NCBI RefSeq assembly: GCF_000719135.1
Contig: NZ_JOEK01000007.1
Location: 1 to 64,000 of the forward strand
Source: Streptomyces avicenniae
Lineage (GTDB): Bacteria; Actinomycetota; Actinomycetes; Streptomycetales; Streptomycetaceae
Direction: 5' to 3'
DNA: 64,000 nucleotides
Both the position numbers and the translations under genes were made by a program. Positions 1 through 7,880 of this stretch are shown here, in pieces. Each line of letters opens with the position of its first letter. Positions within the stretch are counted from its first letter, which is position 1. The notes under the pieces were generated by a model, which saw only the letters and a program-made list of their open reading frames with translations, was not told the DNA's origin and ran no database searches.

Positions 1-3000
1 AAATACGCGCGCGGCGAAGCATCCCTCTGGGACGTCGCCTTCGCCGCCCTCGACTGCATCCCCGGCATGAAAGGCCTCACCACCCTCGGCGGACTCGCCC
101 GCGGCATGCGAGGACTTGCCACCACGGGGCTCCGCGGCCTCGCCCAAGGTGCCCGCGGCCTCGCGACCCGGGGCCGCGGCATGCTGACGAACGGCGCCCA
201 GGCGCTCCAGTCCCGCATGCGCGGCATCATCCGCACGACCGGCAGCGACCCCGTGGACATGGCGACCGGCCGCATGTTCCTGCCGCAGACGGACCTGACG
301 CTGCCCGGCACCCTGCCGTTCGCGTTCACCCGGCGCGTGGACTCCGGCTACCGGGCCGGACGCTGGTTCGGCCCCACCTGGTCGTCCACCGTGGACGAAC
401 GGCTGGAGACGGACCGCGAGGGCGTCGTCCACCTCGCCGAGGACGGCATGATCCTCGCCTACCCGCACCCCTCGCCGTCCGGTCCCCCCGTCCTGCCGGA
501 GATCGGGCCCCGCCACCCGCTGACCCGCACCCCGGACGGCGGGTACACGCTCACCGACCCCGCCACCGGGCTCGTCCGCCACTTCCCCCCGCCCGACAGG
601 TCCGGCGTCGCGCCGCTGGCGTGCGTCGCCGACCCCAACGGCAACCGAGTCGAGTTCGACCGCGACGCCGACGGCGCGCCCACGGCCATCCGCCACTCGG
701 GCGGCTACCACCTGCTGCTGACCACGGACCAGGGCCGCGTCACCGCCCTCGACCTCCTCCAGGCCGACGGCAGCCGCGTCCCCGTGCGCCGCTACCGGTA
801 CGACGACGGGTCGCTGACCGAGGTCCACGGGGCCACCGGCCGCCTGCTGAGCCTGAGTTACGACCACCGCCTGCGCGTCACCTCCTGGACGGACTCCAAC
901 GACCGCCGCTACGTCTACGCCTACGACGCCCAGGACCGCTGCGTCTCCGAAGGCGGCGAGGCCGGGCACATCGCCGTCACGCTGGCGTACGACGGCACCG
1001 ACCCGGCCTGGCCGGGCCACCGCGTCACGACCCTGACCACCGCGCAGGGCGCCGTCACGCGCTTCGTCGTCAACGACGCCTGGCAGGTCGTCGCCGAGAC
1101 CGACCCGCTCGGCCACACCGTCCGCACGGCGTACGACGCCCACCACCGGATCACCGCCTGGAGCGACGCCCTCGGCCGCACGACCCGGGTCACGCTCGAC
1201 GCGGCCGGGCGGCCCGTCGAGGTCACCCACCCCGACGGCACGGTCTCCCGCTCGGTGTGGGACGGCGCGACGCGGACGGCCACCGCCCACCTGCCCGCCG
1301 GGAGTTGGCTGCGCGCGTTCGACGAGCGCGGCAACTGCGTGGCCGTCACCGACCCGTCGGGCGCCACCACCCGGTACGCGTACGACGCGCGCGGTGGGCT
1401 GGCCGCCGTGACCGATCCGCTCGGCGCGACGACGCGCGTCCGGTGCGACGCGGCGGGCCTGCCCGTCGTGATCACCGATCCGCTGGGCCACAGCAGCACG
1501 CGGCGCCACGACGCGTTCGGCCGCGTCGAGGAGTACGCCGACGCGCTCGGCGGCACCGTCAGGGCGTGGTGGACGGTGGACGGCAAGCTCGCCCGCAGGC
1601 AGGGCGCCGACGGCGCCACCGAGGTCTGGGAGTACGACGGCGAGGGCAACTGCGTCCGCCACACCGACACGGAGGGCCGCGCGTCCGTCCACGAGTACGG
1701 CCACTTCGACACCCTCACCGCCAGCACGGGCCCCGACGGCGCCCGCCACACCTTCGCCTACGACGCCTCGCTGCGGCTCACGTCGGTCACCGACCCGCGG
1801 GGCCGCTCCTGGGACTACACCTACGACGCGGCGGGCCGCCTCTCGGCGGAGAAGGACTTCGACGGCCGCACCACCTCCTACCGGCGCGACGCCGCCGACC
1901 GGCTGCTCGCCCGCACCAACGCGGCGGGTCAGACCGTCACGTTCGCCTACGACGCGCTGGGCCGCCTGGCGCGCAAGACGCTGGACGGCGTGGCCTACAC
2001 GTTCGAGCACGCCCGCGCGGGCGGGACGGTCCGCGTGACCGGGCCGGGGCTGGCGATGTCCTGGGAGCGCGACGCGCTGGGCCGCGTCACGTCCGAGACG
2101 ATCGACGGCCGGACGCTGGCGTTCGCGTACGACGCGGCGGGGCACCGCAGGTGGCGCCGTACGCCGTCCGGCGCGGTCAGCACGTACGGCAGGGACGCGG
2201 CCGGGCGGACGGTGCGCCTCGACACGGCGGGCCACACCGTGACGTTCGCCCACGACCCGGTCGGCCGCGAGACCGGCCGCGTGGTGGACGGCGCCGTCGC
2301 GCTGACCCACGCCTGGGACCGGGCGGGCCGCCCCACGGACCTGACCGTGACGAAGGACAACGATGTACTCCAGCGTCACGGCTGGACGTACGGGCCGGGC
2401 GGCGGCCTGGCGGGCCTGCGGGACGCGCTGCGCGGCGACACCCGCCTCACCCACGACGCCGCCGGACGCGTCACCGACGTGCACGGCCGTCACGGCGTCG
2501 AGTCGTACGCGTACGACCTGTCGGGGAACCAGACGCACGCCTCCTGGTGGGGCCGCACGCCGGGCGTCGAGGCCCAGGGCGACCGCACCTACCGGGGCAC
2601 GGGCCTGCGCCGCGCCGGGTCGGTGCACCACGAGTACGACAAGGCGGGCCGCGTCACCCTGCGGCGCAGGACCCGGCTGTCGCGCAAGCCCGACGTGTGG
2701 CGCTACGCCTGGGACGCCGAGGACCGCCTCGTCGCGGTGACGACGCCGGACGGCACGGTCTGGCGCTACCTCTACGACCCGTTCGGCCGCCGCACCGCCA
2801 AGCAGCGGCTCGCGGCGGACGGGGTGGGCGTCGCCGAGGAGACGGTGTTCACCTGGGACGGCACGACGCTGGTCGAGCAGACCACGAGCGGCGGCGGCCT
2901 GCCGTGTCCTGTGAGCCTGACGTGGGAGCACGACGGCCTCGCGCCCCTCACGCAGACCGAACGCCGCGCCGGGGCGGCGGACCAGGCGGACCGTGCCGAC

Positions 3001-3696
3001 CGTGCCGACCGTGCGGACCAGGCGGACATCGACGCCCGGTTCTTCGCCATCGTGACCGACCTCGTCGGCACACCGACAGAACTGGTGGACACGGCGGGCC
3101 GGATCGTCTGGCAGGGCCACCGCACCCTGTGGGGCCTGACGGCCTGGCCGCCGGACAGCGCCGCGCACACGCCGCTGCGCTTCCCCGGCCAGTACCACGA
3201 CGCGGAGAGCGGCCTCCACTACAACTACCACCGCTACTACGACCCGCAGACCGCCCGTTACCTCTCCCAGGACCCCCTGGGGCTCGACCCGGCGCCGAAC
3301 CCGCGCACCTACGTGCGCAACCCGCTGGAGCAGACCGATCCGCTCGGCCTGGGCCCGTACGTGATTCTGTACCATGGCTCGATGAACTGGCAGGGCACGG
3401 AGTTCGCGCTCGACCTGTCCCAGTCCGCGCGGCGGCCCGGCACGCCGGAGGCGGGCGTCTACATGACGGACGACTTCACGCGCGCGGCCACCGGGTACGG
3501 GCGCGGCGGACACGTCGTGCGCATCCAGGTTCCCGAGGACTTCGCGGCCTCCATCCGCCAGTTGGGCGGGCCGAACGGCGACCAGCCGGAGTTCTTCGTG
3601 AACACGCTGACCGGGGTGCAGCGCGTCAACGCGGGCATCACCGAGATCCTGCCGACGACCCAGGCGATCGGTCGGCACTTCGCCGGTACCTTCTGA
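1..3696 (+). CDS. RHS/YD-repeat polymorphic toxin, 3' part (5' end outside window)
   Basis: The frame is open from base 1, so the true start lies upstream; the ATG at 67 is internal to a conserved-looking lead-in (KYARGEASLWDVAF). From about base 238 (DPVDMATGRMFLP) a DUF6531-type module begins, then a long run of YD repeats (AYDAxGR, VTDPLGxTTR) to about 2840. The RHS core closes with RYYDPQTARYLSQDPLGL at 3232-3285 and a second DPLGL near 3340. After it comes a variable C-terminal domain of about 114 residues with YHGS, GVYMTDDFTRAATGYG and a late ITEI. By family knowledge, RHS proteins wrap a C-terminal toxin in a beta-cocoon and release it during contact-dependent competition. The YHGS plus GVYMT pattern resembles small ADP-ribosyltransferase toxins, but that assignment is inference. 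The in-frame ADR/ADQ repeats at 2977-3027 interrupt the core. Confidence 0.9.
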   Translation, partial: KYARGEASLWDVAFAALDCIPGMKGLTTLGGLARGMRGLATTGLRGLAQGARGLATRGRGMLTNGAQALQSRMRGIIRTTGSDPVDMATGRMFLPQTDLTLPGTLPFAFTRRVDSGYRAGRWFGPTWSSTVDERLETDREGVVHLAEDGMILAYPHPSPSGPPVLPEIGPRHPLTRTPDGGYTLTDPATGLVRHFPPPDRSGVAPLACVADPNGNRVEFDRDADGAPTAIRHSGGYHLLLTTDQGRVTALDLLQADGSRVPVRRYRYDDGSLTEVHGATGRLLSLSYDHRLRVTSWTDSNDRRYVYAYDAQDRCVSEGGEAGHIAVTLAYDGTDPAWPGHRVTTLTTAQGAVTRFVVNDAWQVVAETDPLGHTVRTAYDAHHRITAWSDALGRTTRVTLDAAGRPVEVTHPDGTVSRSVWDGATRTATAHLPAGSWLRAFDERGNCVAVTDPSGATTRYAYDARGGLAAVTDPLGATTRVRCDAAGLPVVITDPLGHSSTRRHDAFGRVEEYADALGGTVRAWWTVDGKLARRQGADGATEVWEYDGEGNCVRHTDTEGRASVHEYGHFDTLTASTGPDGARHTFAYDASLRLTSVTDPRGRSWDYTYDAAGRLSAEKDFDGRTTSYRRDAADRLLARTNAAGQTVTFAYDALGRLARKTLDGVAYTFEHARAGGTVRVTGPGLAMSWERDALGRVTSETIDGRTLAFAYDAAGHRRWRRTPSGAVSTYGRDAAGRTVRLDTAGHTVTFAHDPVGRETGRVVDGAVALTHAWDRAGRPTDLTVTKDNDVLQRHGWTYGPGGGLAGLRDALRGDTRLTHDAAGRVTDVHGRHGVESYAYDLSGNQTHASWWGRTPGVEAQGDRTYRGTGLRRAGSVHHEYDKAGRVTLRRRTRLSRKPDVWRYAWDAEDRLVAVTTPDGTVWRYLYDPFGRRTAKQRLAADGVGVAEETVFTWDGTTLVEQTTSGGGLPCPVSLTWEHDGLAPLTQTERRAGAADQADRADRADRADQADIDARFFAIVTDLVGTPTELVDTAGRIVWQGHRTLWGLTAWPPDSAAHTPLRFPGQYHDAESGLHYNYHRYYDPQTARYLSQDPLGLDPAPNPRTYVRNPLEQTDPLGLGPYVILYHGSMNWQGTEFALDLSQSARRPGTPEAGVYMTDDFTRAATGYGRGGHVVRIQVPEDFAASIRQLGGPNGDQPEFFVNTLTGVQRVNAGITEILPTTQAIGRHFAGTF
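2977..3027 (+). repeat. in-frame 9-bp repeats in RHS core
   Basis: Near-identical 9-bp units (gcggaccag, gcggaccgt, gccgaccgt) encode an ADQ-ADR-ADR-ADR-ADQ-AD run inside the RHS protein. It is a low-complexity linker and probably varies in copy number by slippage without shifting the frame. Confidence 0.8.
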
Positions 3697-3726
3697 CCGC
3701 CGCACGAGAGAGACCGGCCCGACACC

Positions 3727-4365
3727 ATGACGGACGCCCGCCCGCCCCGCTCGGAGACCTCGCTCGCCCACGGCGTCCTCGGCCCCCTGTGGGCCGTCGT
3801 GGACCTCGGGAGCGCGCGCGCCGCCGCGCGTCCCCTCACCGTCACCTCGCCCGCCGCCTTCGCGGACGCGCACCGCGACACGTTGGCGCGCGTGCTCGAA
3901 CTGGTCGCGCGCATCGGTGACTTCACGCCCGGCACGCTGGCCGTCTTCGACGAGCCTGGGCCGCAGCCCGACCGGGACGCGGCGGAGACCGGGCTCTACC
4001 TGCTGCTGTACGCGGGCGCGATCGAGGCGTTCCCGCCGGACATGGCCGACCCGGCCGTCGTGGACCGCCTGCTCGGGATGGGCGGTGACCTCCAGCTGAC
4101 GGCGTTCCTCGACGCGCTCGTGGGCGCGGCGGGGACGGGTGGCGGGGACGTCGCCGCGACCACGGCGCTCATCGCCGAGGCGGTGCGCGCGGTCGCCGGG
4201 CTGCTGGGGCGGGAGGGGGACGCGGCGCTGCGTGACACGTTCCGCATGTGGCGCGTGGCCCACCTGCCGGGGGTGCTGCGGCCCGACTCGCCCGCGCCCG
4301 AGGAGGCGCGGGTGTGGACGCGGGCGTACGCCCACGCGCTGGAGGACGTGCTCGGGCGCTCCTGA
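3727..4365 (+). CDS. unknown protein directly after RHS toxin; candidate immunity protein
   Basis: This is a 212-residue soluble protein, alanine-rich and mostly helical by composition, with no signal peptide, membrane segment or family I recognise. It starts 30 bases after the RHS stop behind a GAGAGA stretch, on the same strand, so it is probably co-transcribed. In polymorphic toxin loci the gene just after the toxin is normally the cognate immunity gene. That position is the only reason for the immunity suggestion; nothing in the protein itself shows it. Confidence 0.55.
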   Translation: MTDARPPRSETSLAHGVLGPLWAVVDLGSARAAARPLTVTSPAAFADAHRDTLARVLELVARIGDFTPGTLAVFDEPGPQPDRDAAETGLYLLLYAGAIEAFPPDMADPAVVDRLLGMGGDLQLTAFLDALVGAAGTGGGDVAATTALIAEAVRAVAGLLGREGDAALRDTFRMWRVAHLPGVLRPDSPAPEEARVWTRAYAHALEDVLGRS

Positions 4366-4449
4366 CGGGCCGGGCCTCGCGGTCGGTGGCGCGTGGGGCC
4401 GCGGACGCTACCATACGGCCGAGTATGTTCCGGTCGGGAGGCGGCGGCG

Positions 4450-5748
4450 ATGGAGTACGAGGGCTTCACCGAGGAGGACGTCAGGCGGGCCGTCACGGAG
4501 GGCGGCGCGGACGACGCCTGGGCGGGCGGGCCCGCCTTCCTGCGGGAGATCGACCCGGAGGAGATGAGCGACACGGCAGTCGTCTACGCGCGCGCCGCCG
4601 CCGAGTCGGTCAACTCGATGCAGCTCGCGGAGCGTTCCGACGCGCTGGGCGGCGCGTCCGGCGCGGCCGACGGCATCCCCTTCACGGACGCGGAGCAGCG
4701 CCTCGCCGAGACGGCGCGCGCGCTCCAGGGGCGTGGCGCCGAGGGCGTGTACACGGTGGTGGACATGCTGCGCCTGACCATGGCCGACGCGATGGACACC
4801 CGGGGCGCCGTCTCCACGCTGCTGCACGGTCCCGACGGTCTGCACGCGACGGTGCGCCGCCATATCGCCGCCGCGGAAAACGAATGGTCGTTCGCCATCT
4901 GCCAGGTGGACCTCCCCGACGACGCGGCGGCCACCATCAGGGACAAGCACCTGCGGGCGGCGGTCGGGGACGCCCGTCCCGTCGCCGAGGACGTGACCGA
5001 CGCCATCCACGCCTACCGCACCCGCATGGTCGGCCGCGCGGGCGAACTCGGCGCACTGGGCTACGACGTGACGGACGGCGCGCTCGACCTGTGGCTCGCG
5101 CCTGGCAACGCCGCCTTCGTCGCCCAAGGGGTACGCCTCGAACTGGAGAAGGCGCAGGACAGCCCGGAGGACGTGGACTGGGACTTCATGCTCCGCAACA
5201 TGGAGCAGCTGCTCGCCGTCGTCCGCCGCGCCGACACCTCGCCGCCGAACGCCGAGCTGACGCCGGAGGACTACGCGTACCTGGACGCGTTCTACGAACA
5301 CGTCGGCGGCGGCGACGCGTTCGTCAACCTCGGGCGGCTCCTCCAGGAGCGCGACGACCTCGGCCTGTCCCCCGCCGACGACGACCGCCTCAGCGGCATC
5401 GCGGCCGGATTCGCGGACGGGATGCTCACCGCCTACGGCCACGACACGGTGTGGATGCCCGACTCGATGGCGCACCTGTTCAAGGTGTACTCGTGGCGCG
5501 AGAGCGGTTCCGCCTGGCGCGACTTCGAGAAGTTCGGCGAGGTGCTGGGCTACGCGACGGCCACCCCGTCACGGCGCATGGTCGAGGACCTGGTCTCGTC
5601 CGCCGTCGTCGGCATCCGTTCCCAGCACGCCAACACCGGCAGCGACGGCGTGCTGCACGCCGCCCTGCTCAACCGCCCGGTGGCGGCGGAGGAGATCGGC
5701 CGCTACGACAACTACTGGGCGGACAAACGCCTCGCCGCCACGCGCTGA
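4450..5748 (+). CDS. large unknown Streptomyces-type protein, paralogue of the one at 26563-28296
   Basis: The 432-residue protein has no signal peptide or membrane helix. The ATG at 4450 is preferred over an upstream in-frame GTG at 4393 because GGGAGG sits 8 bases before it. It shares blocks in the same order with the product at 26563-28296: EMSDTAVVYARAA against DMGDTAAAYLRAA, IRDKHLRAA against IRQRHLDAA, and LGALGYDVTDGALDLW against LDPYGFDLTGGPLGLW. A later LTPEDYAYLDAFYEHV block resembles what I remember of DUF6571-type proteins, which is a tentative link. It lies just after the RHS toxin and its candidate immunity gene, so a role with the toxin or its export is possible but unproven. 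Confidence 0.75.
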   Translation: MEYEGFTEEDVRRAVTEGGADDAWAGGPAFLREIDPEEMSDTAVVYARAAAESVNSMQLAERSDALGGASGAADGIPFTDAEQRLAETARALQGRGAEGVYTVVDMLRLTMADAMDTRGAVSTLLHGPDGLHATVRRHIAAAENEWSFAICQVDLPDDAAATIRDKHLRAAVGDARPVAEDVTDAIHAYRTRMVGRAGELGALGYDVTDGALDLWLAPGNAAFVAQGVRLELEKAQDSPEDVDWDFMLRNMEQLLAVVRRADTSPPNAELTPEDYAYLDAFYEHVGGGDAFVNLGRLLQERDDLGLSPADDDRLSGIAAGFADGMLTAYGHDTVWMPDSMAHLFKVYSWRESGSAWRDFEKFGEVLGYATATPSRRMVEDLVSSAVVGIRSQHANTGSDGVLHAALLNRPVAAEEIGRYDNYWADKRLAATR

Positions 5749-5755
5749 GCGCGCC

Positions 5756-5781
5756 CCCCGGCGGGGCGGGCCCCGCCGGGG
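5756..5781. terminator. bidirectional hairpin between convergent genes
   Basis: CCCCGGCGGGG and CCCCGCCGGGG form a perfect 11-bp stem around a 4-base loop. It lies between the stop codons of convergent genes ending at 5748 (+) and 5806 (-). There is no T-run, as is common in actinomycetes. Confidence 0.75.
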
Positions 5782-5805
5782 AACGTGCACGGACGTACGC
5801 CGCCG

Positions 5806-6309
5806 TCAGTTGTGGGTGCCCCTCCACTCGTAGTGCGCGAGCGGGATGTCGTCGGTGGCCGACGTCATGTCCGAGGTGTAGACGGCCGCGGTGCCCGAAG
5901 GGGTCGTCCGCAGCTGCGTGTTGTAGGAGTAGGTGAACAGCACGCCCGACTGGTAGGACCAGTGCTGCCCCTCCCCCTGGTAGTGGTCGCAGACCGTCGT
6001 CCAGACGGCGTTACGGGCGGTCCTGCCGTCGGTGCGCAGGCACTGGCCGGTGGCCCTGTTCTTGAGCTGGTGGTAGGCGCCGACGCCCGGGCCGACCCAG
6101 TCCCACTGCTGACTCGTGGCGCCGGAGCAGGAGGCGACCCAGACCGAGCTGCTGGAGGAGGCGGTCAGGCACTTGCCGTTGCCCTGGCTCTTGAACGTCC
6201 AGTAGGTGGGCGCGGCGTTCGCCGTGGAGAGGGCGCCGGAGCAGACCAGGAGCAGCGCGGCGAACGCGGCGACGAACGCCGGACGCCCGCGGCGGGAAGG
6301 AGGTGTCAT
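5806..6309 (-). CDS. secreted ricin-B-type lectin (CBM13-like) protein
   Basis: The product is about 167 residues when started at the ATG at 6309, which gives a classic signal peptide: MTPPSRRGRP, then a hydrophobic core and an ANAAP cleavage region. The frame extends upstream, but that sequence is not signal-like. The mature part carries ricin-B trefoil features: NGKCLTASSSSSVWVASC, QQWDWVG, and a second unit with TGQCLRTDGRT and QHWSYQSG. Such domains bind carbohydrate. Here the domain stands alone without an enzyme, so it probably acts as an extracellular sugar-binding protein. It is convergent with 4450-5748. Confidence 0.82.
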   Translation of the reverse strand: MTPPSRRGRPAFVAAFAALLLVCSGALSTANAAPTYWTFKSQGNGKCLTASSSSSVWVASCSGATSQQWDWVGPGVGAYHQLKNRATGQCLRTDGRTARNAVWTTVCDHYQGEGQHWSYQSGVLFTYSYNTQLRTTPSGTAAVYTSDMTSATDDIPLAHYEWRGTHN

Positions 6310-6347
6310 GCCCCAGGAGAGTGCCGCGCGACACGTAACGGCTGCAA

Positions 6348-6359
6348 ACATGATCATGT
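6348..6359. promoter_or_regulatory. 12-bp perfect palindrome upstream of lectin gene
   Basis: ACATGATCATGT is a perfect palindrome in an otherwise GC-rich gap, 39 bases upstream of the lectin start at 6309. It could be an operator. No regulator is assigned. Confidence 0.35.
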
Positions 6360-6509
6360 CGGGGAGGTGGCCTCCGGGCGAACAGCCCGTCAACGGAAGC
6401 CCGTTCGGCTCCGTATGCGGGCAGCCGCCCGCGTGAACGGCCGCGCGCCGGTGTCGCTTGCGAACGGGACGTCACCGGCGCCCCCGGTGCGGACACGGCC
6501 GCCCCGCGC

Positions 6510-6854
6510 TCAGGTCAGGTCGCGGGCCTGTTCGAGCCAGGCGGTGAACAGCGCGGCGTCGATGTCGGCCGGAGTGCGCAGCTTCACGGCCGCCATCTCC
6601 CGGGCAGCCGCCTCCAGACGGCCGGAGGGGTCCGTCAGCCGCTGCCCCTGCCAGAAACCGAAGGCGACGTACGCGCCGTACGCCTTCAGGTACGCGACCG
6701 GGGGCGTCGCCGGGCCCCACACGGGGTGCCCGTGCCAGACCTTCCCCGCCCCGGGGAGAACCGCGTCGATCAGCGGCACGAGGCGGTCGGTGACGGCCCG
6801 CAGTTCCTCCGGCAGGGCGGCGGTGTACTCGGCGACGGTGGTGGGCTTCGGCAT
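6510..6854 (-). CDS. DUF1801 family protein
   Basis: The 114-residue protein matches the DUF1801 (YdhG-like) fold: a helical N-terminus (EYTAALPEELRAVTDRLVPLI), then KVWHGHPVWG, an aromatic strand YVAFGFWQG and a C-terminal helix. The family has no established catalytic activity. It lies 43 bases downstream of the reductase-like gene 6897-7433 on the same strand and is probably co-transcribed with it. Confidence 0.8.
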   Translation of the reverse strand: MPKPTTVAEYTAALPEELRAVTDRLVPLIDAVLPGAGKVWHGHPVWGPATPPVAYLKAYGAYVAFGFWQGQRLTDPSGRLEAAAREMAAVKLRTPADIDAALFTAWLEQARDLT

Positions 6855-6896
6855 GGTGCGATCCGTTCTCGTGGTGGTCGGGCGAAGGCGGGCAGG

Positions 6897-7433
6897 TCAC
6901 GCGGGGCGGTAGGTGAGGTGGACGACGCCTGAGCCGAAGGCCGTCGAGCCGGCGAGGGCGAGCGGCAGCCGGTCCCCGTCGGCGTCGAACAGGCGCCGCC
7001 CCGCACCGAGGACCACGGGGTGGACGAACAGGTTCAGCTCGTCGAGGAGACCGGCGCGCAGCAGGGCGCGGGTGAGGGTGATGCTGCCCGTGACGGCGAT
7101 GCCGCCGCCGGGCCCGGCCTTGAGGCGCGTCAGCTCGGCGGTCGCGTCGGGGCGGACGAGCGTCGAGTTGGCCCAGTCCGCCCGCTCCAGCGTGCCGGAG
7201 ACGACCAGCTTGCGGATGCCGTTGATGCCGTCCGCCATCGGCCCCGACCGCCCCGGCCAGACGGCGGCGAACTCCTCGTACGTCCTGCGGCCGAGCAGCA
7301 GCGTGTCGGCGCTCGCCTGCTGCGCACCGACCGCGGCGCCCAGCTCCTCGTCCATATAGGGGAAGTGCCAGGTCTCCGGGGCCTCCACGACGCCGTCGAG
7401 CGACATGAACAGTCCGGCGGTGATCTTCCGCAT
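6897..7433 (-). CDS. dihydrofolate-reductase-like (RibD C-terminal domain) protein
   Basis: The 178-residue protein starts MRKITAGLFMSLDGVVEAP, the usual opening of the actinobacterial RibD_C/DHFR-like family. It continues with LLLGRRTYEEFAAVWPG and GGGIAVTGSITLTRALL, the NADPH-binding strand region. Family members bind NADPH, but their substrates are mostly unknown, and this is not the housekeeping folA. It diverges from the YCII gene at 7554. DHFR-like proteins of this kind often accompany YCII/ECF42 genes, and here the pair sits directly next to them. Confidence 0.85.
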   Translation of the reverse strand: MRKITAGLFMSLDGVVEAPETWHFPYMDEELGAAVGAQQASADTLLLGRRTYEEFAAVWPGRSGPMADGINGIRKLVVSGTLERADWANSTLVRPDATAELTRLKAGPGGGIAVTGSITLTRALLRAGLLDELNLFVHPVVLGAGRRLFDADGDRLPLALAGSTAFGSGVVHLTYRPA

Positions 7434-7553
7434 GGTGCGTTCCTCCGTGCTTCGCGTGCGGTTCCTTCTTCCACCCGTACGTCGTCCGGGCGATGTGACA
7501 GGGAACGCAGAGGCGCGGCCGGTCGTTGGCGGTACGGCACGAAAGGAAGAACC

Positions 7554-7871
7554 ATGCGGTTCCTGCTGACACACAAGAGCGAACAGGCGCCGGACGAGAG
7601 CCTGTTCGCCGAGATGGGCGCGTTCATCGAGGAGCTGACGGCCTCGGGCACGCTGCTCGCCACCGGGGGCATGGAGCCGGGCGGCAGCCTGATCAGCTTC
7701 TCCGGCGGCGAACTGACCGTGACGGACGGGCCGTTCACCGAGGCCAAGGAGGCGGCCGGGGGCTTCGCGCTGATCGACGTCCCGTCCAGGGACGCGGCGA
7801 TCGAGCTGGCGCGCCGCTTCTTCGCACTCATCGGCGAAGGCGAGGGCCGCATACGGCAGGTCCACGGGTGA
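7554..7871 (+). CDS. YCII/DGPF-domain protein
   Basis: The 105-residue protein carries the DGPF signature (VTDGPFTEAKEAAGGFALIDV) of the YCII-related family and is full length. GAAAGGAAG precedes the ATG. The gene lies 9 bases upstream of the ECF42-type sigma factor. That pairing is the defining context of the DGPF/ECF42 systems. The protein is thought to act as partner or sensor of the sigma factor, but its mechanism is not settled. Confidence 0.9.
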   Translation: MRFLLTHKSEQAPDESLFAEMGAFIEELTASGTLLATGGMEPGGSLISFSGGELTVTDGPFTEAKEAAGGFALIDVPSRDAAIELARRFFALIGEGEGRIRQVHG

Positions 7872-7880
7872 GCCGGAGCG

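Noticed and set aside
2977..3027. Short direct repeats that could suggest a CRISPR array
   Set aside because: Units are 9 bp, in frame and without spacers; they encode a linker in the RHS protein.
621..3920. Very long open frame (1099 codons) overlapping the RHS gene in another frame
   Set aside because: It is a shadow: almost all Arg, Pro, Gly and Ala, with no motif, whereas the overlapping frame has clear YD repeats.
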